Below are positions 24,173 through 32,849 of a DNA stretch of 64,000 bases, one piece after another. The first letter of the stretch is position 1, and each line of letters opens with the position of its first letter. Both the position numbers and the translations under genes were made by a program. Source of the DNA: DASUNP01 sp963728545 (GTDB lineage Bacteria; Acidobacteriota; Blastocatellia; UBA7656); contig CAVSKO010000002.1 in NCBI GenBank assembly GCA_963728545.1, positions 5,208,001-5,272,000 of the forward strand, written 5' to 3'. A model generated the notes under the pieces. It worked only from the letters and a program-made list of their open reading frames with translations. It searched no databases and was not told the DNA's origin.

Positions 24173-25441
24173 TTATTCGTGTCTTAGAGCTGTTATCGGG
24201 TCGAGATAAGCGGCTTTGATCGCAGGCCACATCCCGAAGACTATCCCTACGGCGACCGATCCGAAAAAGCCGAACGCGGCGGCTCCCAGAGGAATCTTCA
24301 TACTCAAGTCGGGCACCAGCGTAGAAACGGTCCACGCCAGCAGCCAGCCGACCAGCAATCCTGCTATCCCGCCCGCGCCCGTCAGGGTCACGGCTTCGGT
24401 TAAAAATTGCCAGATTATGTCCCTGCGCCGCGCCCCCACGGCCTTGCGTATCCCGATCTCGCGCGTGCGCTCGGTGACTGCGACCAGCATTATATTCATC
24501 ACGCCGACCCCGCCGACCATAAAGGCGATCGAAGAGATGATAATCATCACGCCGAAGACCGCGCCCACTATGTCGTCAAAAGTCGAGATGAAAGATTCCG
24601 GCGTGCCTATCTCGAAATTATTCTCCGCGTGAAGCGGCACGTTGCGGCGGATGCGCAGAATACGTTCGACCTGATCTATGCCTTCCTGCATTCGCCCTTC
24701 GTGCATGCGCAGGATGATGAAGTGATCGTCGGTCGTGGGGTACATTTTGTGAAAGGTCCAGTAAGGAACGAATATGTCGTTGTCTTCCTGGTTTTCAGAG
24801 CCGAACGGGCCGGACTTCTGCTTCTTGACCGTGCCAATCACGCGAAAGTCCTGCCCGCCTACGTTGACCGTTTTGCCGACAGGGTCTTCGGCCGGAAAGA
24901 GGGCTTCGACCACGTTGAAAGCCAGCACGCACACGTAAGCGCGGTGCTCGTTTTCCGCATCGGTGAAGTAGCGGCCTTCACCTACTTTCACATTCATCAC
25001 CATCTCTGCAACCGGGAAATTTCCGACGACACGCGGGCGCGTCATCACTCGGTCGCGGTAGCGGGCTTCGGGGGGAATCGGCGGAATCTCGCCAGGCAGC
25101 GGCAACCCGTAGATCAATCCCGCGTAGACATACTCGACGGCAGGCGCGTCGCGCTCGATAGCCTGTGCGTCTTCAATCGTGAGCGGTTTTCGATTGATGA
25201 TTTCCGCAGGCAACTTACTTGTCTGGATAAACGGATAGCGCCACAGATAGACGTTGCGCGTGCCGAAGCTTTCGGCCTGGTCTAACACCGACTGGCGAAA
25301 CCCGTTCAGCACACCCGCCATCGCTACGATTACGAGAACGCCTATAAAGACTCCGAGTATCGTCAGCCCCGCGCGGAATTTATGCGCCGCGAGCGTCTCC
25401 ATCGCGAGCCGTGTATTCTCTCTGATGCCTGTCCAACCCAT
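24173..25441 (-). CDS. MacB-like ABC transporter permease
   Basis: This 422-aa protein has a first transmembrane helix in FRAGLTILGVFIGVLVIVAM, a periplasmic MacB-type core domain of about 220 residues, and three C-terminal helices of the FtsX type. The signature RTREIGIRKAVGARRRDIIWQF sits between helices two and three. Such permeases work with an ATPase to move lipids, lipoproteins or peptides, or to transmit force. No ATPase gene is present in this window. It lies 6 bases after the paralogous permease gene, so the two probably form one transport unit. Confidence 0.88.
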   Translation of the reverse strand: MGWTGIRENTRLAMETLAAHKFRAGLTILGVFIGVLVIVAMAGVLNGFRQSVLDQAESFGTRNVYLWRYPFIQTSKLPAEIINRKPLTIEDAQAIERDAPAVEYVYAGLIYGLPLPGEIPPIPPEARYRDRVMTRPRVVGNFPVAEMVMNVKVGEGRYFTDAENEHRAYVCVLAFNVVEALFPAEDPVGKTVNVGGQDFRVIGTVKKQKSGPFGSENQEDNDIFVPYWTFHKMYPTTDDHFIILRMHEGRMQEGIDQVERILRIRRNVPLHAENNFEIGTPESFISTFDDIVGAVFGVMIIISSIAFMVGGVGVMNIMLVAVTERTREIGIRKAVGARRRDIIWQFLTEAVTLTGAGGIAGLLVGWLLAWTVSTLVPDLSMKIPLGAAAFGFFGSVAVGIVFGMWPAIKAAYLDPITALRHE

Positions 25442-25447
25442 AAACTG

Positions 25448-26734
25448 CTATTCCGCTCTCAATGCCTCAATCGGGTCTAAGCGGCCCGCTCGCCGCGCCG
25501 GGTAGATGCCGAAAAATACGCCTATGATCGTAGATAAAAGAAAAGCCACAAGCGGCGCCCACATCGGGAATGACGACGGCAGCGGCGTGAAGTTTGATAG
25601 CAGCCACGAGATGCCAAAAGCCAGGATGATCCCGCCCAGTCCTCCCGTGCAGCAGAGCACGACCGACTCGACCAGGAACTGGTTCACCACGTCTTGCTGG
25701 CGCGCGCCCACGGCTTTGCGTATGCCTATCTCTTTCGTCCGCTCCACTACGGAGACCAGCATTATGTTCATTATCACTACGCCGCCGACCACTAGCGATA
25801 TGCCGACTACGAACAGCGAGACCGAGAATATTATTCGCGTCAAGTTATTGAATAACTCGTTGACGCCTTCCGAAGTTATCAATCCGAAATCATCTTCTTC
25901 GTGATAATCGAGCCGGTGCAGCGAGCGCATAATCAATCGCGCCTGGTCCTGCGCCTGCTGCATCTGGCCTTCGCGCGCCTTGATCGATATGTTCACCGTC
26001 CGGCGCGCGCCGTAAATCTTTTGGAAAGTCGAAAGCGGAATCTTCGCAAAGTTGTCTTGCGAAAATCCGAACACCGAGCCTTTCTTCTCCGCCACCCCGA
26101 CGACCGTGTACCAGTGGTCTTCTATCTGTACGCGTTTGCCTATGGGGTCGAGGCCGGGAAAGAGCTTTTCTGCGATCTCCCAGCCAAGGAAGGTTACAAA
26201 ACGCGAATGCTCATCTTCCCAATCGAGAATCAGGCGGCCCGTTTCGACCGCGTAAGGCTCGATGTTGAGAATGTTCGGCGTGATGCCCGCCATATCAACC
26301 TGCTCGATCAATTGCCGCTCGTAGCGCACGCGAACCGACTTGTGCGTCTCGACGCCTATCTCTTCGCAAGAGTTGCAGTAACGGCGAAGGGCGTCGGCCT
26401 GGTCGGAATGAATCTCAGGGTTGCGGCGCAGCATCTCGATAAACTTGTCAAAGTTCGTAGTTATCGGGAACTGCGTTATGACGAACGTGTTCGGCCCGAA
26501 GTTAGATACTTTTTCCTTCCAGTATTTGTCCAGCCCTTGAATGATCGATATGACCGATATGATCGAAGTTATGCCGATGATGATGCCTAACAGCGTCAGA
26601 AATGAGCGCAGCTTGTTTGCTCGCAAAGAATCCAGCGCCACGCCAGCATACTCGAAAAACCCAGCGTGCCCACCGGCTCTTTCCTTCGCTGCGCTTACGA
26701 TCTTTCCGGTCAACGGGGCGGAAGTCTTAAGCAT
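25448..26734 (-). CDS. MacB-like ABC transporter permease
   Basis: This 428-aa protein is the paralogue of the next gene. It has a cytoplasmic lead of about 40 residues, a first helix in RSFLTLLGIIIGITSIISVI, a periplasmic core with QDNFAKIPLSTFQKIYG, and the FtsX-type C-terminal block RTKEIGIRKAVGARQQDVVN. It is first in the two-gene unit. Two different half-permeases side by side suggest a heterodimer. Upstream lies a heptamer hairpin and no ATPase gene. Confidence 0.88.
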   Translation of the reverse strand: MLKTSAPLTGKIVSAAKERAGGHAGFFEYAGVALDSLRANKLRSFLTLLGIIIGITSIISVISIIQGLDKYWKEKVSNFGPNTFVITQFPITTNFDKFIEMLRRNPEIHSDQADALRRYCNSCEEIGVETHKSVRVRYERQLIEQVDMAGITPNILNIEPYAVETGRLILDWEDEHSRFVTFLGWEIAEKLFPGLDPIGKRVQIEDHWYTVVGVAEKKGSVFGFSQDNFAKIPLSTFQKIYGARRTVNISIKAREGQMQQAQDQARLIMRSLHRLDYHEEDDFGLITSEGVNELFNNLTRIIFSVSLFVVGISLVVGGVVIMNIMLVSVVERTKEIGIRKAVGARQQDVVNQFLVESVVLCCTGGLGGIILAFGISWLLSNFTPLPSSFPMWAPLVAFLLSTIIGVFFGIYPARRAGRLDPIEALRAE

Positions 26735-26784
26735 AAAATCTACCTTCAGTTATAACTGCTCGCGCGCATCAGGGCAAGAGAAGC

Positions 26785-26879
26785 GCTGAGTCCTGAGCGC
26801 TGAGTGCAGCGTAAAAACCGAGTGCCGATAACTCGGGACTCCGGGGCACCCGCGCAAGCGGGTCGCAGCACTCAGGACT
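26785..26879. repeat. TGAGTCC/TGAGTGC heptamer hairpin
   Basis: The left arm has CTGAGTCCTGAGCGCTGAGT from 26786 and the right arm CAGCACTCAGGACT at 26866-26879. The interior holds a smaller ACCCGCGCAAGCGGGT stem. The element lies between the divergent permease and acyl-CoA ligase genes. Confidence 0.7.
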
Positions 26880-26942
26880 TTACAATGGGAAGCTCGATAT
26901 GTAATTCTGCCAGCACCCTAAAAAAAAAGACGGAGTGAATTG

Positions 26943-27515
26943 ATGAACCTGACCCTTACGCCAATCAGATTTAAGACGCGCGCCGTGAGTGTTTACGGCA
27001 ACAAAGTCGGAATCGTAGACGGCGACGTGCGGCTCACGTATCGCGAATTTGCAGAGCGCGCCGACCGCCTTTCAAACGCGCTCGCCGAACTGGGCGTTGC
27101 GCGCGGCGAACGCGTCGCATGGCTCGGCTATAACAGCCACGAGCTGCTGGAGGCTTATTACGGCGTCGTGCAGATGGGCGCGGTGCTGCTGCCGCTCAAC
27201 ATAAGGCTCACGCCGCAAGAGATAGCCTTCATACTGAACGACTCGGAGTCCGTCGCCCTCTTTTATAACAGCGACTTTCTCCCCCTCGTCGAGGCGATAC
27301 GCAGCCAGACCCCAACCATCAGGCATTTCATCCCGCTCGAAGCCGCAGCAGCCGCCGACCGGGCGGATTATGAAACCCTGCTACAGGCTGCTGGAGCCGA
27401 TTTCACGCCACCCTCGGACATTAAAGATGACGACCTGGCAGAGCTGTTTTACACTTCGGGGACGACGGCAAACCCGAAGGGAGTGGAGATTGGGACACAG
27501 CGACAGTCCTTCTAA
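26943..27515 (+). pseudogene. 5' fragment of an acyl-CoA ligase gene
   Basis: The frame starts MNLTLTPIRFKTRAVSVYGN and reaches the adenylation motif YTSGTTANPKGV, then breaks into EIGTQRQSF and a stop. The remaining two thirds of the enzyme are absent. Its codon use is the high-GC type of the neighbourhood. From 27399 to 27485 it is identical but for one base to 29154-29240, inside the complete gene downstream. This appears to be the original 5' end of that gene, displaced by an insertion. CGGAG precedes the ATG. Confidence 0.88.
27399..27485. repeat. 87-bp direct repeat, left copy
   Basis: It matches 29154-29240 at 86 of 87 positions and encodes the start of the adenylation motif. The two copies are 1755 bases apart and bound the AT-rich insertion in the acyl-CoA ligase gene. 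Confidence 0.9.
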
Positions 27516-27660
27516 CCCTCAAATTCCATTTCAAGTAAATATCTGCGTGTTTTCAGTAAAGAAAGGCATAGCTGTGCGTATAGTGGTTGGCACAGGTCGT
27601 ACTTTTATCGCTCGATAATCTTCTTGAAACTGACTGTTGCTCTTGATTAAATGCGCAACA

Positions 27661-27894
27661 ATGCGCTTTGAAATAATCGGCGAAATCTTAGACATTGAAG
27701 CCATAGCTGTAGGCAGCCACATTCGGGATATTGCGCGACTCCGCAGACGATATGGGAGAGGCCGTTGGAGAAAGATGAAAGGTACTGCACTTGTGCGGCT
27801 GGCTAGTGGTAGAATACGTCTTGCCGAACTGCACTGGTATGAGGCGCACGGCATAGGTAAGAAAGAACTTAAGCGCAAACGATATTTGGATTGA
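27661..27894 (+). CDS. small conserved-looking basic protein
   Basis: This 77-aa protein starts MRFEIIGEILDIEAIAVGSH, continues with a very basic stretch (RDIARLRRRYGRGRWRKMKG), and ends WYEAHGIGKKELKRKRYLD. I know similar unnamed proteins from many bacteria, with the W-Y-E-A-H-G-I-G signature, but no function. It ends four bases before the next small gene, so the two are a unit. Codon use is less GC-rich than the flanks, in keeping with its place in the inserted segment. The start at 27661 is chosen over an in-frame one at 27637 because the homologous pattern begins with MRFEI. Confidence 0.7.
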   Translation: MRFEIIGEILDIEAIAVGSHIRDIARLRRRYGRGRWRKMKGTALVRLASGRIRLAELHWYEAHGIGKKELKRKRYLD

Positions 27895-27897
27895 GAT

Positions 27898-28131
27898 ATG
27901 AAAAGAAAGAACTCAACCCTACTATTTGCAATCTGCGTTGATAACTCCGAGTATCCAGCCTCATTGGAGCTGCACAAGGTATATCGCGTGCTGCCTGACG
28001 AAGACGCTGAGCAGGATGGCGATTTGAGAGTTATTGATGAAAGCGGGGAAGACTACCTATATCCAGCCGACTACTTTATGATGCTCGAATTGCCACGCGA
28101 TGTGCAGCGCATCCTATTGCAAGCGAACTGA
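27898..28131 (+). CDS. small acidic protein, second of a two-gene unit
   Basis: This 77-aa protein starts MKRKNSTLLFAICVDNSEYP and continues LELHKVYRVLPDEDAEQDGD, then RVIDESGEDYLYPADYFMML. The D-E-S-G-E-D-Y-L-Y-P signature is familiar from unnamed proteins in many bacteria. It looks like a small beta-rich domain. No function is assigned. It lies in the AT-rich insertion between the displaced and the chimeric acyl-CoA ligase parts. Confidence 0.7.
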   Translation: MKRKNSTLLFAICVDNSEYPASLELHKVYRVLPDEDAEQDGDLRVIDESGEDYLYPADYFMMLELPRDVQRILLQAN

Positions 28132-28267
28132 TGTAACTCAACGACGCCCAACAAACGCGCACGCGGGCTGTTAGTTCTCGATCAACACAACCGGGCCAGA
28201 TTGAGTGGTAGTTTCGGAATACTAGGGATCACCCTATGAGGTTTTCTTTCTCCGTGACTTGCTCGAT

Positions 28268-28447
28268 TTATGATTGCGTGATGCTTTCTATTTTGCGCTT
28301 GTCTAAAATCGCTTGCCATTCGTCGGTAAACTTCGCCCATTGATCTGTCTTATCTATAAAGCCAGCCATCACTACAACGGGTGACGCGCCTAATGTGCCG
28401 CCTTCATGCATTCCGCTTTCGTCAAAATAGCCATCGAAGATAGACAT
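28268..28447 (-). pseudogene. DUF3800 N-terminal fragment (59 aa)
   Basis: The minus strand from 28447 reads MSIFDGYFDESGMHEGG, then VVVMAGFIDKTDQWAKFTDE, and stops after ESITQS. The F-D-E-S-G opening and the AGF-I-x-x-x-x-x-W strand are the N-terminal part of DUF3800 proteins, which have an RNase H-like fold and are common in mobile and defence regions. Full members are about 200-250 aa, so this is a truncated remnant. Confidence 0.65.
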
Positions 28448-28675
28448 AACACGTTCCTTCGCATCCGAGGGAAATAGTAGCCTACCTATCCTTCCGATGT
28501 ATATACCAGCAGAAGATGATAGACTTGTATGGAGTGAAAGTATTCCGATTCATTCGAAATGCCTTATCAAATCATGCAAAGAGTGACTGTCAATCCTCTT
28601 CGCTTACCATCAGACGAGAAGCGGGTTTCTTAGCTTATCTGCTTTTGTGATAGACTCGTTTGCTCATAATCCAAA

Positions 28676-28681
28676 TATAAT
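28676..28681 (+). promoter_or_regulatory. -10 element upstream of the chimeric ligase
   Basis: A perfect TATAAT lies 22 bases before the ATG at 28704. No good -35 was found at standard spacing. It lies in the AT-rich inserted DNA, so the insertion may have supplied the promoter. Confidence 0.45.
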
Positions 28682-28703
28682 TTGCTTATGGAGAGATACG
28701 AAC

Positions 28704-30281
28704 ATGAATTTGACGCTTACTCCCATCAGGTTCAAAAAACGTGCTGAGTCTTTGTTTGGTAACAAGGTCGGAATCATCGATGGCGACGTGCGGCTCACCT
28801 ATCGTGAATATGGTGGACGATGCGACAAATTGTCGAATGCGCTAACAGAACTTGGTGTTAAGCGTGGAGAACGAGTGGCGTGGCTTGGGTACAATAGCCA
28901 TGAGCTACTTGAGGCGTATTATGGAGTAGTGCAAATTGGTGCTGTATTACTGCCGTTGAATATACGGCTCACGCCCCAAGAGATTGCATTCATCCTTAAT
29001 GACTCTGAGGCTGTCGCAGTCTTTTACAATAGAGACTTTCAGCCATTAGTTGATGGGATTAGCAGTCACGTCGCAAGTGTTAAAAATTACATACCACTTG
29101 AAAAAGGAGAAGGGGGAACAGATTACGAATCGCTGCTTTCTGGCGCAGCAACAGATTTCACGCCACCCTCGGACATTAAAGACGACGACCTGGCAGAGCT
29201 GTTTTACACTTCGGGGACGACGGCAAACCCGAAGGGAGTGATGATGACGCACCGCAACCTCTACCTGCACGCGATGCAGGTGATAGCCGGGCTGCTGGTT
29301 GACGATACGGTAGTACAGCTTCACACCATCCCGCTGTTTCACGTCAACGGCTGGGGCACGCCGCACACGCTTACCTGCGCGGGCGCGCGCCACGTCATAA
29401 TGAAAAAGTTCGACCCCAAACAGGTGCTTGAGCTTGTTCAGAGCGAGCGGGTTACACACTTCGCGATGGTCCCGACTATGGCTACGGCGCTCATCAATCA
29501 TCCCGGCCTGGGCGAATACGATCTGTCCAGTCTCAAATTCGTATTGATAGGCGGCGCGGCGTCGCCCGTAGACCTTATACGCGAGATAGAGCAGAAACTC
29601 GGCTGTCGCGCCTATAGCGGGTACGGGCTTACCGAGACGACGCCCGTGCTCACACAATCATTTATCAAAGATCACTTGAAAGACATCCCTGACGACGAGC
29701 GCTGGGCGCGTCAGGCGATGACCGGCTACCCGATACCCGGAGCCGAAGTGAGCATAGTCGACGCCGACGACAACCACCTTCCGCGCGACGGCGCGAGCGT
29801 CGGCGAGATAGTTGTCCGCGCAGACAACGTCATGCACGGCTACTGGAAGCAGCCCGAAGATACGGCTCACGTCACGCGCGGAGGCTGGTTTCACACGGGC
29901 GACATGGCCGTCATCGATGAAGAGGGTTACTTCCTGATAGTAGACCGCAAAAAAGACATCATCATCTCTGGCGGAGAAAACATCGCTTCGATAGAGATAG
30001 AGAAAGCCATCTTCTCGCACCCGTCGGTCCTTGAGTGCGCGGTCGTGGCGGTCCCGGACGACCGCTGGGGCGAAGTGCCGAAAGCGCTCGTCGTGTTAAA
30101 GCCCGATCAAGAGTTGAGCGATCAGGAATTGATCGATCATTGCCGGACGAAATTGCCGGGGTTCAAGGTCCCCAAGTCCGTAGAGTTTTTTGACTCGCTG
30201 CCGAAGGGCGGTACGGGGAAGATACTGAAAAAAGAGCTGCGCGAGCGCTACTGGGAAGGCCAGGCGAAACGCGTTCACTAG
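28704..30281 (+). CDS. acyl-CoA ligase, chimeric 5' end
   Basis: This 525-aa ANL enzyme has YTSGTTANPKGVMMTHRNL, the later GYGLTETTPVLTQS, the hinge FHTGDMAVIDEEGYFLIVDR and the C-terminal LPKGGTGKILKKELR. It activates a carboxylic acid to its CoA ester; the substrate is probably a medium- or long-chain fatty acid. The first 150 codons (28704-29153) use A/T-rich codons and differ from the displaced copy at 26943. From 29154 onward codon use is GC-rich and matches that copy. The start has GGAGAG upstream. An earlier in-frame start at 28647 is rejected. Confidence 0.92.
   Translation: MNLTLTPIRFKKRAESLFGNKVGIIDGDVRLTYREYGGRCDKLSNALTELGVKRGERVAWLGYNSHELLEAYYGVVQIGAVLLPLNIRLTPQEIAFILNDSEAVAVFYNRDFQPLVDGISSHVASVKNYIPLEKGEGGTDYESLLSGAATDFTPPSDIKDDDLAELFYTSGTTANPKGVMMTHRNLYLHAMQVIAGLLVDDTVVQLHTIPLFHVNGWGTPHTLTCAGARHVIMKKFDPKQVLELVQSERVTHFAMVPTMATALINHPGLGEYDLSSLKFVLIGGAASPVDLIREIEQKLGCRAYSGYGLTETTPVLTQSFIKDHLKDIPDDERWARQAMTGYPIPGAEVSIVDADDNHLPRDGASVGEIVVRADNVMHGYWKQPEDTAHVTRGGWFHTGDMAVIDEEGYFLIVDRKKDIIISGGENIASIEIEKAIFSHPSVLECAVVAVPDDRWGEVPKALVVLKPDQELSDQELIDHCRTKLPGFKVPKSVEFFDSLPKGGTGKILKKELRERYWEGQAKRVH
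29154..29240. repeat. 87-bp direct repeat, right copy
   Basis: It matches 27399-27485 at 86 of 87 positions. It marks the switch from AT-rich to GC-rich codon use inside the ligase gene, and so the likely recombination point. Confidence 0.9.
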
Positions 30282-30309
30282 AAAGTTCTAAGTCGAGCCG
30301 CGAACCGTT

Positions 30310-30345
30310 GCGCATAGCGAAAGCAATTCAACTTTCGCTATGCGC
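30310..30345 (+). terminator. stem-loop after the acyl-CoA ligase
   Basis: The 14-bp perfect stem GCGCATAGCGAAAG / CTTTCGCTATGCGC has an 8-base loop and is followed by CCCCTATTTGTTTGTT. It lies 28 bases after the stop codon and is a likely intrinsic terminator. Confidence 0.75.
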
Positions 30346-30418
30346 CCCCTATTTGTTTGTTCCATCGCCGGAATATTTCTTAGACGCTCAAGCCCCAAAC
30401 TCACGTTAGCTGCTTTTG

Positions 30419-30628
30419 TCAGCCACCTGCCGCTTGTATTTGCACCGTGAGGTCATTTGCACCCACAACGCCTCCAACCTGACCAGAGACCGAGTACAAC
30501 TCCCAGTTTATTAACTCCGCCGATATATCTGCGCGTGCAGCGGCGATAGCCTTTTTGAGCGCTTCCTGAAAATTACCCTTCTTTGACGTTCCCTTGTATC
30601 TACCACTCTTTTTAGTTTTTGCTTTCAT
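30419..30628 (-). CDS. hypothetical small protein
   Basis: This 69-aa protein starts MKAKTKKSGRYKGTSKKGNF, with a very basic head, then a helix FQEALKKAIAAARADISAEL and a C-terminal beta stretch INWELYSVSGQVGG ending LTVQIQA. The start at 30628 has GGAGG at good spacing; an in-frame start at 30649 lies before it. The C-terminal shape (E-L-x-x-x-S-G-x-x-G-G-x-x-G, then a strand) recalls unnamed small proteins, and I cannot assign a function. It is on the same strand as the DUF5818-like gene upstream, 102 bases apart. Confidence 0.6.
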   Translation of the reverse strand: MKAKTKKSGRYKGTSKKGNFQEALKKAIAAARADISAELINWELYSVSGQVGGVVGANDLTVQIQAAGG

Positions 30629-30730
30629 TTCGGTTCCTCCGTTTCTCAAATATCAGTCTGTTGGTATTTCGCTTAACACCGGCCTATCGATATCTTAACC
30701 GGCTGGCAGCCTGTTGTCCTTATCCGGGCT

Positions 30731-31282
30731 TTATAAGGCTCTTGGCGCTTCTTTCCCAATCCAGGAAATAACTATTGTTGTGCCTTGCATGCAGATGGAG
30801 ATATCCGCGACAGTTCCGCACACAATTACCTCGTCGCCTATTTTGAACCCTTTTAAATCACCAAGAAGTGTATAAAGCTTTCCATCTGTGCCGCGAAGCG
30901 CCTGGCACTCGACACCTTCGTCCGTGAGAGTTCCCTTTACGCATATCTGCCCCGATGCGGAAGTTTCGCCAAGGATGGCAACCATTGCGTTGGTGGACGC
31001 ATGTATTCTGACTCCCCTGAAGCCTTCGGGGATCTGCGTCAGGGTATGTTCTGCGGTGATGGTTTCGATAGGGCGAGTCACCGGACCTTCCGGGGCGTTA
31101 GCGCAGAAGCTAAAATCATAGATCCCGTCTTCGGGGGGCTTTTTGTATATGTAGGGGACAAGTTGCGGATCGGTCCATCCGGAAGACGGAACTGTGCCAC
31201 AGGCAACTATCAGAAGTTGCGGCGGGTAGGTTTTGATGAGCGAAAGATTAACATCAGTCACTTCTAAGACAGTAGTCAACAT
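30731..31282 (-). CDS. DUF5818-like protein
   Basis: This 183-aa protein has a C-terminal domain (residues about 115-180) reading CVKGTLTDEGVECQALRG, then LYTLLGDLKGFKIGDEVIVC and VADISICMQGTTIVISWIG. This matches my memory of DUF5818, an OB-like beta barrel. The N-terminal part (VTDVNLSLIKTYPPQLLIVA, then TRPIETITAEHTLTQI) is not recognised. No signal peptide is seen, so it is probably cytoplasmic. Function is unknown. Confidence 0.6.
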   Translation of the reverse strand: MLTTVLEVTDVNLSLIKTYPPQLLIVACGTVPSSGWTDPQLVPYIYKKPPEDGIYDFSFCANAPEGPVTRPIETITAEHTLTQIPEGFRGVRIHASTNAMVAILGETSASGQICVKGTLTDEGVECQALRGTDGKLYTLLGDLKGFKIGDEVIVCGTVADISICMQGTTIVISWIGKEAPRAL

Positions 31283-31537
31283 CGTAACATTCTCCTTTGA
31301 AAGTGTTTTACTCCAACTCTTTCTCGCCGCGCGTCGAACGCCGGTTGATCAGGAGGAATTCGCTAGCGCGGCCAGGGCGCAAAGCTAATGTCAGAGTGCG
31401 CCTACCCTTTAATGAGCTTTTTGCCGGAAATGTTACATTGCGGATGCTCAGCAGATGTTATACTGGATGCGCGCCCTGGCAGGTGCGCTTAGATCGTGTC
31501 GCAGCAACGGTCACTGGCTTGATCTCATCTAATCGGC

Positions 31538-32029
31538 GTGAAACAGACGGTGCAAATAACAGGACTCGTGATCGCGCTTCTCTACGGCGCGGTCATCGTC
31601 TGGTTATACGTGCGCCAGCCGCGCACCTTCGAAGAGCTAAAGACACAGGCCGCGATAGAGACAAACGTCTACCGCGTCAAGCAAGAGAACTTCGATCAAG
31701 CCGTCAAGCATTTCAACGCAAACCAGCATCAGGTTGCCCTGGAACAGTTCAAGCTCGCAGACCCCGCAGGCCAGGACCCTACGACTCAATTCTATATTGC
31801 TTATTCGTATTACATGCTTGGGCGCGGTAACATCTATGACGACGACGAGCTTTTCAAGAAAGGCATGGAAGCGGTCAACCGCTGTATAGTCGGCGCGCCT
31901 AATAATATTTTTGAGATCGACCGCGCAGACCTTGAGATACGCAGCGCCGCCGTGTTGCAGCAGCGGCTAAAAGAAGGGTTGGAATCCTCCGCATCCGATT
32001 TCAACCCGCTCAACTGGTTCAAGAAGTGA
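31538..32029 (+). CDS. membrane-anchored TPR-like protein
   Basis: This 163-aa protein has an N-terminal transmembrane helix (ITGLVIALLYGAVIVWLYV) and then helical repeats of TPR type: FDQAVKHFNANQHQVALEQF, and TTQFYIAYSYYMLGRGNIYD followed by LFKKGMEAVNRCI. It starts with GTG. Its stop overlaps the start of the next gene (TGATG), so the two are translationally coupled. A role as an assembly scaffold for the membrane protein that follows is inferred. Confidence 0.75.
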   Translation: MKQTVQITGLVIALLYGAVIVWLYVRQPRTFEELKTQAAIETNVYRVKQENFDQAVKHFNANQHQVALEQFKLADPAGQDPTTQFYIAYSYYMLGRGNIYDDDELFKKGMEAVNRCIVGAPNNIFEIDRADLEIRSAAVLQQRLKEGLESSASDFNPLNWFKK

Positions 32030-32820
32030 TGGAAAAGCCCGCGACAAAAGATGTGCTCGGCTACATCGTTGTGCCGCTCTTATTTTTAACCGTCGCGCTT
32101 ACGGGCGGCGTACGTTTTACGGCGGAGCTTCAAGAGCTGCGATTCATCGCGCCGCAACTAGTCTCGTTGATACTGGCGGTCTTTGTGATGATAGTCTTCG
32201 TGCGCGGCGGGCTTGTCCAGTTGAAGGATTATCTGGCTGAAGATCGCGGGCTGGTTGAAAACGCTTCGGGGCTGGTTCGACTGGCTGCGCTCTATTTCGC
32301 CACAATCCAGGTTTTCAACGCGGTCACGCCCGAGCGAGGGTTGCTCAATTTCTTCTTCAACCTTTTTTACTTTCTGATCTTCTGGAACAACCTTTTTGTA
32401 GTCTTCAACCCCGTGAGGCTTACAAAGAGCCTGGCTGTGGTGCTGGGCGCGTCGTTCGCGCTCAAGTATCTGATACTGGCAGACCTTTTTGCGCCGACTG
32501 AGTCCTGGGCAAAGTACGCCCTTCAAAAACTGATGCAGACGGCTTCGCTAGGCGCGTTAGAATTCGAAGTCTTCGCTCCCGCGACAGGTTATCTCGCATT
32601 TGCTACAGTGATCTTCTACATATTGGGGCTTTACCTGATCTCGCCGCGAGTAGATCGGGCGGAAGAGTTACTCTACAACATCTTCATCGAGCGATACCGG
32701 CTCACGCCCGCCGAGCGCCGACGCCTGATCGCCGCCGTCGCCCAGACCGCCGCGCACAATACGGACGATGTCATCGAGGCCGAACTGGTCGAGACGACTG
32801 TGGCGAGTGACAAGGCATAA
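32029..32820 (+). CDS. multi-pass membrane protein
   Basis: This 263-aa protein has about six transmembrane helices: VLGYIVVPLLFLTVALTGGV, LVSLILAVFVMIVFVRGG, LVRLAALYFATIQVF, FFFNLFYFLIFWNNLFVVF, LAVVLGASFALKYLILADLF and LAFATVIFYILGLYLISPRV. The C-terminal cytoplasmic tail is charged. It is coupled to the TPR-like gene upstream. ATG at 32029 is preferred to GTG at 32026. No family is recognised. Confidence 0.8.
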   Translation: MEKPATKDVLGYIVVPLLFLTVALTGGVRFTAELQELRFIAPQLVSLILAVFVMIVFVRGGLVQLKDYLAEDRGLVENASGLVRLAALYFATIQVFNAVTPERGLLNFFFNLFYFLIFWNNLFVVFNPVRLTKSLAVVLGASFALKYLILADLFAPTESWAKYALQKLMQTASLGALEFEVFAPATGYLAFATVIFYILGLYLISPRVDRAEELLYNIFIERYRLTPAERRRLIAAVAQTAAHNTDDVIEAELVETTVASDKA

Positions 32821-32847
32821 ATCTCAAATTTGAAATTTGAAATCTCT
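32820..32847. repeat. ATTTCAA heptamer hairpin
   Basis: Alternating AATCTCAAATTTGAAATTTG words form a near palindrome between convergent genes, starting on the stop codon of the upstream gene. It is a likely bidirectional terminator. Confidence 0.65.
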
Positions 32848-32849
32848 CG

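Noticed and set aside
24407..25285. 292-aa open frame antisense to a MacB-like permease
   Set aside because: Composition-driven shadow with no recognisable protein features.
28146..28175. GCCCAACAAACGCGC...GGCTGTTAG resembling an integron attC site
   Set aside because: The left core fits R-Y-Y-Y-A-A-C, but the right end GTTAGTT does not fit G-T-T-R-R-R-Y, and no integrase or second site is present.
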